A stretch of 64,000 bases of DNA from an uncultured Gammaproteobacteria bacterium (GCA_902606745.1 CACLHR010000008.1:1-64000), one strand, 5' to 3'. Positions 18,011 through 26,690 are shown, counted from the first letter of the stretch. Program-made: numbers and translations. Notes: generated from the sequence alone by a model not told the origin.

Positions 18011-19492
18011 TTAGTTAGTTTTCCTTCTGTATTGGCGCCATATTGCCCAAAAATGAATTAATAGAGCAATCACAATTATCGCAAAAATTGTGCCTGAAAT
18101 GGGTCTATTTATATAGTCAAACAGTGTATCGATTCGCGCCTGACTGGCGCGAAACTTTAGTTCCATGATGTTACCCAATACCATTCCAAGAATGATGGGC
18201 ACAATAGGTAAATTAAGTCTCTTTAAAGCGTAACCAAATACACCAAAAACTGCACACATTATGCAATCAATCATAGAATTTCGAAGTGTATAAACACCAA
18301 CAAAAGAAAGTCCTAAAATTGAGACGCCTAAAAAACGCTGTGGTATTTGAATTATTTTAAGTAGGTACTTTGTAGCAAAAAGCAAGAAAATCATCACAAT
18401 AATATTAATTACAATTAAGCTTTCATATAGTCCATACACAAAATCAATATGTTTTACAAACAAATCTGGACCCGGAATGATGCTATGAACATAAAAAACT
18501 GACAGCATCATTGCTGTTAAAGCTTCGCCAGGAATACCGAGTGCTAAAAGTGGAATCATGGCTGCAGCTGGAACGGCATTGTTGGCAGCTTCAGCGGCGA
18601 TAATACCTTCTGGAGCCCCTTTACCAAATCTCTCAGGTTTGTCAGAAATGCCTCTGGCGATATTGTAAGAAAAAAATTGTGCTAAGAACTCACCTACACC
18701 GGGAATAATTCCCATTATCACTCCCATCGCTGAAGAAATGAGCGCAACAGTTTTATATTTAATTAGATCGAAAAAGCCTTCACTTTTTTTACCTTTTAAA
18801 CTAGGCATTGAGACTCGTTTATCGTTACCAATAAGCAGTATAAAAGCTTGAGAAACTGCAAATAAACCAAGCAATACGGTAATTAAGTCAAAGCCTGATA
18901 AAAGCCACGATTGATCAAAAGTAAATCGCTTTGTATATTTGACACTTTCCATTCCGATGGTACTTATAAACATTCCAAAGAAAACTAGCATTCCAGCTAT
19001 TAGAGTTTGTTTTCGATGTGAAATAACAACCAATACCAATCCCAACAAGGCTGCCATCAGTATATCTCTAGAACCAAATAGTGGGGCCACCTTGGCTATT
19101 ACAGATGTCATAAAAATAAGAGCTATAATTGAGAAAATACCACCAGTAAATGAAGACCAATAAGCCAGAGTGATTGCTCGTCTTGCTTTATTGTCTTTCG
19201 TCATACTATAACCATCATAAGTAGTCAATGCATTGACAGGTGTACCAGGAGTATTAATCAAAATTGCTGGAATTGCACCACCATACATTGCAGAACCATA
19301 AATACCCAATAGCACAGTAATACCAATAATTGGCTCCATACTGTAGGTTGCAGGGAGCAAAATAGCAATCGCCACAGCGGGCCCGACACCTGGAATCGCG
19401 CCGATAATTACTCCACCTATTGAACCAACTAATATAGCTGCCCAGACATCCCATCGAAAGAATATGTCAAAACTTGATAGAATTAAGTCCAT
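18011..19492 (-). CDS. tctA: Tripartite tricarboxylate transporter, large permease TctA
   Basis: Inner-membrane permease with about 10-12 membrane helices that imports carboxylates using an ion gradient and a periplasmic binding protein. The TctA signatures IPGVGPAVAIAILLP, MYGGAIPAILINTPGTP and the internal repeat GIIPGVGEFLAQFFSYN are present. Length 493 aa is typical. It starts 7 nt after tctB and is followed 14 nt downstream by the sulfatase gene, so the transporter and ester hydrolase are probably one transcript. Confidence 0.95.
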   Translation of the reverse strand: MDLILSSFDIFFRWDVWAAILVGSIGGVIIGAIPGVGPAVAIAILLPATYSMEPIIGITVLLGIYGSAMYGGAIPAILINTPGTPVNALTTYDGYSMTKDNKARRAITLAYWSSFTGGIFSIIALIFMTSVIAKVAPLFGSRDILMAALLGLVLVVISHRKQTLIAGMLVFFGMFISTIGMESVKYTKRFTFDQSWLLSGFDLITVLLGLFAVSQAFILLIGNDKRVSMPSLKGKKSEGFFDLIKYKTVALISSAMGVIMGIIPGVGEFLAQFFSYNIARGISDKPERFGKGAPEGIIAAEAANNAVPAAAMIPLLALGIPGEALTAMMLSVFYVHSIIPGPDLFVKHIDFVYGLYESLIVINIIVMIFLLFATKYLLKIIQIPQRFLGVSILGLSFVGVYTLRNSMIDCIMCAVFGVFGYALKRLNLPIVPIILGMVLGNIMELKFRASQARIDTLFDYINRPISGTIFAIIVIALLIHFWAIWRQYRRKTN

Positions 19493-19499
19493 GAATTAA

Positions 19500-20027
19500 T
19501 CAAAAATAAATCATAAAAAATGTTGCCCAGCCATCTGGAAGAAAATCATAAATTGTCCCACTAGGTATCTTCACTTGTAACAAAGATTTAAATACAACCA
19601 CAATGCCAAATCCCGTTGCCAAACTAACCCAGAACATTAAAAGAGATCGATAACCTGACCTAATGGTAAGTAGCGAGAAAAACAATAAGGTTGAAAGTAA
19701 ATAGCCTGCCAAAGGAACAAACCAAACATACAATACAAAATAAAAAACAAACTCTAAAGGTCTTGACCAAGATGATAATTCATTTAATTCACCCTGAACC
19801 TGGCCTAGTTGAAATTTATAGCTTCGCCAAATCTGCAAACTATAAAGCAAACCAAAAAGAGCCATTCCCACTAAACAAAATGTGGGCCAAAGTCTTGGTT
19901 GTTTAACTAATGGGACGCCTTCAAACCACTTTGTTTCAAAGGGAATAGATACCAATAAAGCCATTACAATAAAGAGCATCAATATTGCAAAGACCAAATC
20001 GCCTGCTTGATATTCTTCTCTACCCAT
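19500..20027 (-). CDS. Tripartite tricarboxylate transporter, small subunit TctB-like
   Basis: A 175-residue membrane protein with four predicted helices (about residues 10-30, 48-65, 90-120 and 130-155), between tctC and tctA. TctB proteins are poorly conserved, so the call rests on size, topology and position. It carries FEGVPLVKQPRLWPT before the second helix. Confidence 0.85.
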   Translation of the reverse strand: MGREEYQAGDLVFAILMLFIVMALLVSIPFETKWFEGVPLVKQPRLWPTFCLVGMALFGLLYSLQIWRSYKFQLGQVQGELNELSSWSRPLEFVFYFVLYVWFVPLAGYLLSTLLFFSLLTIRSGYRSLLMFWVSLATGFGIVVVFKSLLQVKIPSGTIYDFLPDGWATFFMIYF

Positions 20028-20065
20028 AAAGACCTATAAAATTATGATTACTTTATATTTTATAT

Positions 20066-20098
20066 AAAAAAAAAGGAAGGTAAATTAACCTTCCTTTT
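20066..20098 (-). terminator. Rho-independent terminator/attenuator between tctC and tctB
   Basis: An 11-bp stem, AAAAGGAAGGT (20071-20081) with ACCTTCCTTTT (20088-20098), has a 6-nt loop. On the minus strand it is followed by nine T residues (complement of 20066-20074). Partial termination here would let the binding protein outnumber the permeases. Confidence 0.85.
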
Positions 20099-20117
20099 AT
20101 TTGTAGTTTTGTCTCTA

Positions 20118-21056
20118 CTAAAGACTACCAATAGTAACCATGGTCGCCCTATCTTTATTGATTTGTGCAGTTGAAGCATCAGCATCCATCCAGTAGATTA
20201 ATGCACCGCTGTTGGCCGCAACTTCTTGCGCCCTATCACTTAGCATTGATCTCTTGGCAACAGCAGTAATCTTATCTTTAACATCCTGTGGTGTGCCTTC
20301 TCCGACAAATAAGCCGTTCCACAAAAATATGTCTAACTCAGGTATCAATTCACCAATTGCTGGTGTGTTCGGTACCTTAGAAATACGCTCATTTGTTATA
20401 GAAACTAAAACTTTCACATCATTTAAGCAAGGCAGAATTAGCTGAATCGTTGTATTAATAACGTCTGCATCACCTGAAGCTAAAGTATTACAGTCCAACA
20501 TGTCAAAGGCAGCATCTGAACCCCATTCGAAGCCCATTATCTTAGCTGCAGCCTTGGTCACCTGTGTTGGTGCCAGTGGGTCACCAAAGTGACCTAGCGT
20601 TACTTTGTTACTTTTAGCATGATAAGCTAATTGTTGAAATGAACTATATGGAGCATCACCTGCTACAGCTATCACAAATGGATAGGTTAGGAAAATCCCT
20701 AGAGGTTCAAAAGTGTCTTTAGTTAAACCCTCTATTCCAATTTCTGGTCCTACAACCGGTACACCGATTACAAATGAACCTACCATTGAACCATCAGGAT
20801 CTGCTGCCGCTACTTCCATCGCACCTGGGAATGGACCACCGCCACCACCTGGTTTATTAACAACCGCTGCAGCAACACCATATTCAGCCTGAAAGTCTTC
20901 TGCAATCATCCTAGTTAAAACATCTTCAAGATCCCCAGGAGGCCATGGCACAACAAAAGTCACAGGTTTATCAGGATAATCAGCCTGTGCTATTGGCATA
21001 CCTACCATAAAAGTTGAAAGTGCAAAAAGCACTCCAATTAAAATTTTATTCATCAT
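20118..21056 (-). CDS. tctC: Tripartite tricarboxylate transporter, periplasmic binding protein TctC
   Basis: Secreted substrate-binding protein of 312 residues. The signal peptide ends at PIAQA (about residue 25), and the mature protein begins with YPDKPVTFVVPWPPG, the usual start of TctC/Bug proteins. VNKPGGGGGPFPGAMEVAAADPDG matches the ligand-loop region. Two adjacent ATGs lie behind AAAGGAG; I use the first. It leads the tctC-tctB-tctA-sulfatase-GATase operon. Its promoter carries the island operator at 21156-21169. Bug/TctC proteins bind carboxylates, including aromatic ones; the ligand is unknown. Confidence 0.94.
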   Translation of the reverse strand: MMNKILIGVLFALSTFMVGMPIAQADYPDKPVTFVVPWPPGDLEDVLTRMIAEDFQAEYGVAAAVVNKPGGGGGPFPGAMEVAAADPDGSMVGSFVIGVPVVGPEIGIEGLTKDTFEPLGIFLTYPFVIAVAGDAPYSSFQQLAYHAKSNKVTLGHFGDPLAPTQVTKAAAKIMGFEWGSDAAFDMLDCNTLASGDADVINTTIQLILPCLNDVKVLVSITNERISKVPNTPAIGELIPELDIFLWNGLFVGEGTPQDVKDKITAVAKRSMLSDRAQEVAANSGALIYWMDADASTAQINKDRATMVTIGSL

Positions 21057-21155
21057 TTATCTCCTTTTTTTTTAAGTTAATTCAATTATAAAAAAACGTC
21101 TCAAAATAACCGATGGATTATTCTTTTTCACTCAATTAGATTGCACTAAAGAGAC

Positions 21156-21204
21156 GTTCGTATACAAACAATCCAAATATAACATAATACTTTTAAATAA
21201 TCAA
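21156..21204 (-). promoter_or_regulatory. tctC promoter with near-palindromic operator
   Basis: On the minus strand TTGATT (21199-21204) and TATATT (21176-21181) are 17 bp apart. GTTCGTATACAAAC (21156-21169) lies 6 bp downstream and differs by one base from the perfect palindrome at 15650. The rest of 21057-21298 is AT-rich, with no further feature I can support. Confidence 0.65.
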
Positions 21205-21298
21205 TTTATTCAATTTAAATTTACAATAACTTTTTTCAATAATCAAGAACGTAATCTAGTTCTCACAAGATAATAAACCGGCGTCGCTACGATTTCAG

Positions 21299-23452
21299 CT
21301 AATGGTATGGTTTAACCAATAAAGTTTCAGCATCAAGTTGATAATCCTTTTCTGTCGCATTTATTAAACGACGTTCACGAATGAATGGCTTATGTTGGTC
21401 GGGGTTATCCGCATCAAATTCTCTTGCAAGACGAGTTCCAGAAAAAGTTGCCTGTGCAATTACGTTTGGCGTGTGAGCGTCACCGATTAAATGTATAGAC
21501 TTAATTCCAGCATTGGACATTTCATCAGGCGACCCTTGTAGTTGATCATATAAATCGCAATTAGAAGTTCTGTGCGTGACTAACATAACACTATCGTATT
21601 CGACAATCATTTCCTCACCTTTCCATATATTCACAAGAGTTGCATTTCCGTTTTCAACAGCTACTGCGACATGCTGATGAATCGTTGTAACACCGAGTTC
21701 AAGAAGTCGCATTAACATTCGTTGCTCTTCCAAAACCAGACGGAGGTAAGGGCCAACGGTTTCTCCATAGGTAGCGTATGTTACTTCATGGCCATTTTCT
21801 GCAATAAGTTCCGCCATAGCAGAACCCATATAGTAAGGATCATTGTCGATTACTAATACTCGTTTTCCGAGTTTTTTCCCATGTACACAATACTGTTCTG
21901 GATTACAAATTTCCGGCTTTGAAGCGTCAGCACCAACTATATAATCATGAAGTAGTGATGACATACCCGTTTCGTCCCAGTTAGAACCGGTTGCGAAAAC
22001 AATGCGCTCAGCTCCGGATTCAAGAACATCTTGATAATTAAGCCGATTATTTAAGATAATTTGTACATTGGTTTTTGTTCTAATTTGCGTTTCCCGCCAA
22101 TCAATAACACGCTTCCAAGCCCCAAAATTAGGCAGTTTAGAAACCCAACGTAAATGACCGCCTATTTCAGCTTCAGCTTCAATTAGATGGACTGTATTAT
22201 AGCCACGAAGACCTAAAGTCATAGCACACTCAAGCCCAGCAGGGCCTGCCCCAATAACAACAATTGGTAGATCAGGATTTTTTGTTGGAATATATTTTTC
22301 AGGATGCCATCCCCTACGATATTCTTCACCAGAAGTTGGATTCTGAGTGCACCAAATAGGCGGCCCACCTTTTTCCCATCGAGAAACACAAATATTGCAA
22401 CCAATACATTCTCGGATATCATTGTATCGACCTTCCTCTATTTTTTTTGGTAGAAATGGGTCGGCAATAGATGGACGAGCTGCCCCAATAATATCGCACT
22501 GGCCTGAATTTATTGCTTTAATCATAACTTCCGGATCTGTAAAGCGACCAACATTTATAACTGGTTTTTTAGAGGCTTTTTTTGCATATTGAGTATACTG
22601 GGCTTGATGATTTGAATCAAAGAACCGGGAAGATCCTGCATCCTCTCCCCAGTTTAGAGTGCCAATATTTATATCCCAATAATCAACCAGATCGTCCATT
22701 GCCTTGATGAAAGCTACGCCCTCATCTTCAGCTTTTGTTCCCAAATCTCCAAGACCAAAAGGTTCAGGCAATGTATCAATTGGAAAACGTATTCCAATTG
22801 CACAGTCATCAATTTCTTCTCTCATCATCTCTAACAATTCTCGAGTAAAACGACATCGGTTTTCAAAGGAACCACCATATTCGTCAGTACGTTTGTTGTG
22901 AGAACGGTACAAGAAATGCTGAGGTATTGTCGCGAGACCTACGAAAAGAGTCAGCAAATCAAAACCTGCTGCCCTTGCTCTTAAAGCTCCATCCACATGT
23001 TCACGTTGTATTTGTCGAATTTCTTTAATTGTCATCGCCCTGGCACTTGCCATGGGTTCAAATTCATGTGGTATTTGTGAGGCTGCTCGAGTTGGTTCAC
23101 GGGTTTCTGCATTGAAGCCAAAGGAAGTGGCATGAGTAAGCTCCACACCAGCAAGGCCACCATGAGTATGGATACTATCGCACATCAAGGATAAATTCCT
23201 AACGTCACCTTCATCAATAATTTTACTTCCAACCCATGGATGAATATCACTATCATTTGTTATAAAACAAACTTCCGTAAAAACTGCCCCCCAACCACCT
23301 TCAGCTTTCATTCCTCGAAAAGATGCCTGCATTCCTGGTTTATCTGATCCAGCTCCATTACAGTGAGGTACTTGCCAGAATCGGTTTTTAAGGGTTTTTG
23401 GTCCAAGTTTGATTGGTTCAAAAAGAATATCGTGACGTTTCTCTCTAGCCAT
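21299..23452 (-). CDS. Trimethylamine dehydrogenase-family flavoprotein with altered active site
   Basis: Old-yellow-enzyme barrel (about 1-380) fused to 4Fe-4S, ADP-binding and NAD-like domains, 717 residues. HDILFEPIKLGPKTLKNRF and the FMN-attaching cysteine in QVPHC (C31) match trimethylamine dehydrogenase, as do cluster ligands C349, C352, C355 and C368 in CIGCNICVSRWEKGGPPIWC. By alignment from memory, the cluster-proximal bowl Trp (W359), W268 and D271 are kept, but Tyr60, Tyr169 and His172 of the Methylophilus enzyme become Val61, Phe170 and Leu173. The substrate is therefore probably not trimethylamine. It starts 15 nt after murD behind AGGAG. An N-demethylase-like role on an amine is plausible. 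Confidence 0.88.
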   Translation of the reverse strand: MAREKRHDILFEPIKLGPKTLKNRFWQVPHCNGAGSDKPGMQASFRGMKAEGGWGAVFTEVCFITNDSDIHPWVGSKIIDEGDVRNLSLMCDSIHTHGGLAGVELTHATSFGFNAETREPTRAASQIPHEFEPMASARAMTIKEIRQIQREHVDGALRARAAGFDLLTLFVGLATIPQHFLYRSHNKRTDEYGGSFENRCRFTRELLEMMREEIDDCAIGIRFPIDTLPEPFGLGDLGTKAEDEGVAFIKAMDDLVDYWDINIGTLNWGEDAGSSRFFDSNHQAQYTQYAKKASKKPVINVGRFTDPEVMIKAINSGQCDIIGAARPSIADPFLPKKIEEGRYNDIRECIGCNICVSRWEKGGPPIWCTQNPTSGEEYRRGWHPEKYIPTKNPDLPIVVIGAGPAGLECAMTLGLRGYNTVHLIEAEAEIGGHLRWVSKLPNFGAWKRVIDWRETQIRTKTNVQIILNNRLNYQDVLESGAERIVFATGSNWDETGMSSLLHDYIVGADASKPEICNPEQYCVHGKKLGKRVLVIDNDPYYMGSAMAELIAENGHEVTYATYGETVGPYLRLVLEEQRMLMRLLELGVTTIHQHVAVAVENGNATLVNIWKGEEMIVEYDSVMLVTHRTSNCDLYDQLQGSPDEMSNAGIKSIHLIGDAHTPNVIAQATFSGTRLAREFDADNPDQHKPFIRERRLINATEKDYQLDAETLLVKPYH

Positions 23453-23467
23453 GCTATATCTCCTAAA

Positions 23468-24772
23468 TTAATTTTCTTCAAGAACGTGACGCTTAAAAAC
23501 TTCACCGCGTTCATTAAAATCAACAAACATATCAAAACTTGCACAACCAGGTGAAAGCAATATTGCCCCTTTCTTGGCAATAGCTTTTGAAGAGATGACT
23601 GCTTGTTTCATTGATTCAACAATACTAACAGGACAACCATTAATCTGCTGAGAAAATAATGTTGCAGACTCTCCAATCAAAATTACAGCATCAATCTTTT
23701 CACTTATTAACTGAAAAAGTTTTGAGTAGTCTTCTTTTTTAGCAATCCCACCAGCAATTAAAACTATCGATTTATATCTATCTGAAAGAGCCTCAATAGC
23801 AGTGATAGTAGAAATTGCATTGGTAGATTTGGAGTTATTGAAGTAATCTACGCCACTAAGATTTGTAACCCACTCCAATCTATGTGGCAAGCCTGTAAAG
23901 GACTTTGCGACCTGTATCATCTCCTGTACTGATAGCCCAGCTTGTTTACCAAGCGTTAAGGCTGCAAGCACATTTTCAACATTGTGTCGCCCAACCACTA
24001 TCAGGTCATCACTTGTCATTAGAATATCTTCACCCTGGTAAAGGGTATAGACACCACCATCTTTCTTGGCACTAAATTCACAACTTTGAGTGACCTCTTC
24101 AATCGCGTAGTAACTATCACCCTTAATACCTTTAACCAGCGATTCATTAAGGTTAACAACCGAATACTGGCAGTATTCATAAAGTTTTAACTTAGAGGCA
24201 ATATAAATATCATAATTTGGGTATCTATCTAGATGGTCCGGAGAGATATTGGTCACTACCCCAGTTAATAAACTAAGGTTGTTTGTATAATCCAGCTGGT
24301 AACTTGACAGTTCAACAACGTATAGCTCAGCTTCGTCACTCAAACTCTCCATAACCGGTTTTCCGATGTTGCCGCAAATGACTGCATTTTTCCCACTACC
24401 TATGGCCATTTCACCCAGTAATTGGGTCACTGTAGATTTACCATTAGAGCCGGTAATACCAACAATTGGCGCCTTTGTGTAGCGACCGAAAAGCTCAATA
24501 TCACTGATAACGGGGATTTTTTGTAGTCTCGCCCAGCCAACAATTGATTCCGTTTCCGAAATTCCAGGACTGATGACAACTTCAGTGATATTATCAAGCA
24601 ATGATTCTTTCCACTCACCAAGATGACAATCTGAGAGTAGATTTTCTTGTTTACAGGTATCTTGCATTGGTGGTGACAAACGGGAATCCGCTATACGGTA
24701 GGCAATATTATTTGATGAAAAGAAACGTGCAACCGACAAACCGGTCAGCCCCATACCCAAAATAAGTTTCAT
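23468..24772 (-). CDS. murD: UDP-N-acetylmuramoyl-L-alanine--D-glutamate ligase
   Basis: Adds D-glutamate to UDP-MurNAc-L-Ala in the cytoplasm. The N-terminal Rossmann motif LGMGLTGLSVARF, P-loop GITGSNGKSTVTQLL (about 105), NISPDHLDRY and the C-terminal LLSPGCASFDMFVDFNERG are diagnostic for MurD. Length 434 aa. It is detached from the other mur genes at the window start by over 20 kb, with a catabolic island between. The region 24773-24834 to the divergent YccA-type gene has a short palindrome GTCAA-AA-TTGAC (24791-24802) of unknown meaning. Confidence 0.96.
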   Translation of the reverse strand: MKLILGMGLTGLSVARFFSSNNIAYRIADSRLSPPMQDTCKQENLLSDCHLGEWKESLLDNITEVVISPGISETESIVGWARLQKIPVISDIELFGRYTKAPIVGITGSNGKSTVTQLLGEMAIGSGKNAVICGNIGKPVMESLSDEAELYVVELSSYQLDYTNNLSLLTGVVTNISPDHLDRYPNYDIYIASKLKLYEYCQYSVVNLNESLVKGIKGDSYYAIEEVTQSCEFSAKKDGGVYTLYQGEDILMTSDDLIVVGRHNVENVLAALTLGKQAGLSVQEMIQVAKSFTGLPHRLEWVTNLSGVDYFNNSKSTNAISTITAIEALSDRYKSIVLIAGGIAKKEDYSKLFQLISEKIDAVILIGESATLFSQQINGCPVSIVESMKQAVISSKAIAKKGAILLSPGCASFDMFVDFNERGEVFKRHVLEEN

Positions 24773-24834
24773 GAAAACCTTGTATTTTCAGTCAAAATTG
24801 ACTATATTTTACACTTTAACTTAACTTTAAGATT

Positions 24835-25494
24835 ATGCGTACAAACGTTCAAACAACAACAAATGCGATTGTTATAAATCGCACACTAAGAAACACATAT
24901 CAGCTACTTTCAGCAACACTACTTTTTAGTGGCTTGATGGCGTTCTTATCGATGTCTCTTAATTTTCCTTACTTAGGGATATGGATTACCTTAGGTGGCT
25001 ATTTTGGTCTCTTATTCTTAGTGGCAAAACTAAGGAACTCAGCAGCTGGAATATTAGCGGTTTTTGCCCTAACCGGTTTTTTGGGCTTGACCTTGGGTCC
25101 CATTATTGGAATCTATACAACGGCTTTTTCGAATGGCAGTGAGTTGGTTGCAATGGCAATGACGGGAACTGCTGCTATCTTTTTGTCACTGTCTTTCTAT
25201 GCGCTTTATTCGAAGAAAGATTTTAGCTTTATGTCTGGCTTTCTGACTGCAGGCATTTTGGTTGCATTTTTAGCAGGTATTGCTGCTTACCTTTTCCAGA
25301 TACCAACCTTAGCATTGACAGTATCTGCAGCATTTATTTTGTTAATGAGTGGTTTGATATTGTTCGAAACAAGCAATATCATTCGTGGTGGAGAGACGAA
25401 TTACATCATGGCAACCGTCACCCTATATATTTCTATTTACAACTTGTTCTTAAGCCTGATTCACCTTCTGGGTGTTTTTTCAGGCGATGACTAG
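24835..25494 (+). CDS. Bax inhibitor-1/YccA family membrane protein
   Basis: Inner-membrane protein of 219 residues with seven predicted helices and the BI-1 family ending FETSNIIRGGETNYIMATVTL, the usual C-terminal motif. Bacterial members (YccA) interact with the FtsH/HflKC protease or act as pH-sensitive leak channels. Its stop overlaps the rppH start by 1 nt (TAGTG). Confidence 0.9.
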   Translation: MRTNVQTTTNAIVINRTLRNTYQLLSATLLFSGLMAFLSMSLNFPYLGIWITLGGYFGLLFLVAKLRNSAAGILAVFALTGFLGLTLGPIIGIYTTAFSNGSELVAMAMTGTAAIFLSLSFYALYSKKDFSFMSGFLTAGILVAFLAGIAAYLFQIPTLALTVSAAFILLMSGLILFETSNIIRGGETNYIMATVTLYISIYNLFLSLIHLLGVFSGDD

Positions 25495-26027
25495 TGATAG
25501 ATAGGGAGGGTTATCGCGCTAATATTGGCATTGTAATTACAAACGAAAAAAAACAAATCCTCTTAGCAAAGCGATACAAACAAGATGCTTGGCAACTTCC
25601 TCAGGGTGGAATCGACAAGGGAGAAACTGAATTAGACGCTCTTTATAGAGAACTTGAGGAGGAGGTTGGCCTTGCACCCGAGCAAGTCAGTTTAGTTGCC
25701 AAAACCCCAAAATGGCTGCGCTACGAATTACCAATGGAACATATAAGGCGTAAACAAAAACCGACCTGTATTGGTCAAAAACAGGTTTGGTATATGTTAA
25801 AGCTAGTTTCTAACGATACTGATATTTCGCTTAATTTACATAACAAGGTGGAATTCGATGACTGGAAATGGGTTGATTACTGGAGTCCTGTTGATGAGGT
25901 AATTAACTTTAAAAAAGAGGTTTACGAAGACATGCTCAAAGCCTTGGCACCTGTTCTGTTTGAGAATGAACATAGCATTCCATCAAAACTCTCTCGACCA
26001 TTGCAGTTTAGTGCAATCAAACTATAA
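25494..26027 (+). CDS. rppH: RNA pyrophosphohydrolase
   Basis: Nudix enzyme that removes pyrophosphate from mRNA 5' triphosphate ends and starts RNase E decay. The Nudix box GGIDKGETELDALYRELEEEVGL begins at about residue 38, and the N-terminus MIDREGYRANIGIVI is characteristic of RppH. The start is GTG, overlapping the upstream stop by 1 nt. It converges on the GntR gene with a 6-nt overlap of the two 3' ends. Confidence 0.95.
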   Translation: MIDREGYRANIGIVITNEKKQILLAKRYKQDAWQLPQGGIDKGETELDALYRELEEEVGLAPEQVSLVAKTPKWLRYELPMEHIRRKQKPTCIGQKQVWYMLKLVSNDTDISLNLHNKVEFDDWKWVDYWSPVDEVINFKKEVYEDMLKALAPVLFENEHSIPSKLSRPLQFSAIKL

Positions 26028-26690
26028 TTGAGATAGGCTCTTTTTAATAATCTCTACTGGTGTCATAATGTGAGCTTCAATAAGCTTTTTAGCAGCCTTT
26101 TTATCCCTTTCCAGCGCCAGAATCAACAAAGCTGCATGTTCATTTTGATTGATTTTAAGTGCTGCAGTGTTAGTAACATTTTCTCTCAGCCAAAGATTAC
26201 GATATCTAGTAGATTTTTCGAATAATGAATCTCTTATTTGAAAAAGTCTTGGAGACATACAACCTACCACTAAAGCCTCATGAAATGCGGCATGTCGGAT
26301 CTGCCACTCACCCATCTCTATTTCGTCTAATTTACTATATTTATTTAAACGATGTGAAGCTGCAATCAAATTTGCCTCCCAAAAGTCATCACCTTTTTCT
26401 ATAGCCATTTCAATGCAAAGCGACTCTATTTTTGCTCTAGCTTGATAGATATCTGTCAAATCCTCTATAGAGATGTCACTCACATAAAAACCCCTTTGAT
26501 TTTCAGATATTACTAAATCCTTTGCGATTAGTTGAGATAAAGCTTCTCGTAACGGACTTGTGCCGACATTGTATCGATCTTTTAAAGTTTTTATGTGTAA
26601 CTTCTGTCTAGGTGAATATTCACCCTGAATAATGTCATTAGTTAATGATTCAAGTATCTGAGCGGCAGTATTTTGCCTAGAATTTTTCAT
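26022..26690 (-). CDS. GntR-family (FCD) regulator, probable CsiR-type repressor of glutarate genes
   Basis: An N-terminal winged helix (about 10-75, YNVGTSPLREALSQLIAKDLV) is followed by an all-helical FCD ligand domain with AAFHEALVVGC and the late INQNEHAALLILALERD carrying metal-ligand histidines. Length 222 aa. It is divergent from csiD, as csiR is linked to csiD-lhgO elsewhere, where it responds to glutarate. The 16-bp palindrome at 26790-26805 is its likely operator. Confidence 0.87.
   Translation of the reverse strand: MKNSRQNTAAQILESLTNDIIQGEYSPRQKLHIKTLKDRYNVGTSPLREALSQLIAKDLVISENQRGFYVSDISIEDLTDIYQARAKIESLCIEMAIEKGDDFWEANLIAASHRLNKYSKLDEIEMGEWQIRHAAFHEALVVGCMSPRLFQIRDSLFEKSTRYRNLWLRENVTNTAALKINQNEHAALLILALERDKKAAKKLIEAHIMTPVEIIKKSLSQL

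Noticed and set aside
7832-21056. A mobile element carrying the MarR island
   Set aside because: I see no integrase, transposase, tRNA end or flanking repeat, and the base composition matches the surroundings.
21299-23452. 2,4-dienoyl-CoA reductase as the identity of the large flavoprotein
   Set aside because: The fold is shared, but the QVPHC FMN-linking cysteine, HDILFEPI start and RWEKGGPPIWC cluster region match trimethylamine dehydrogenase.
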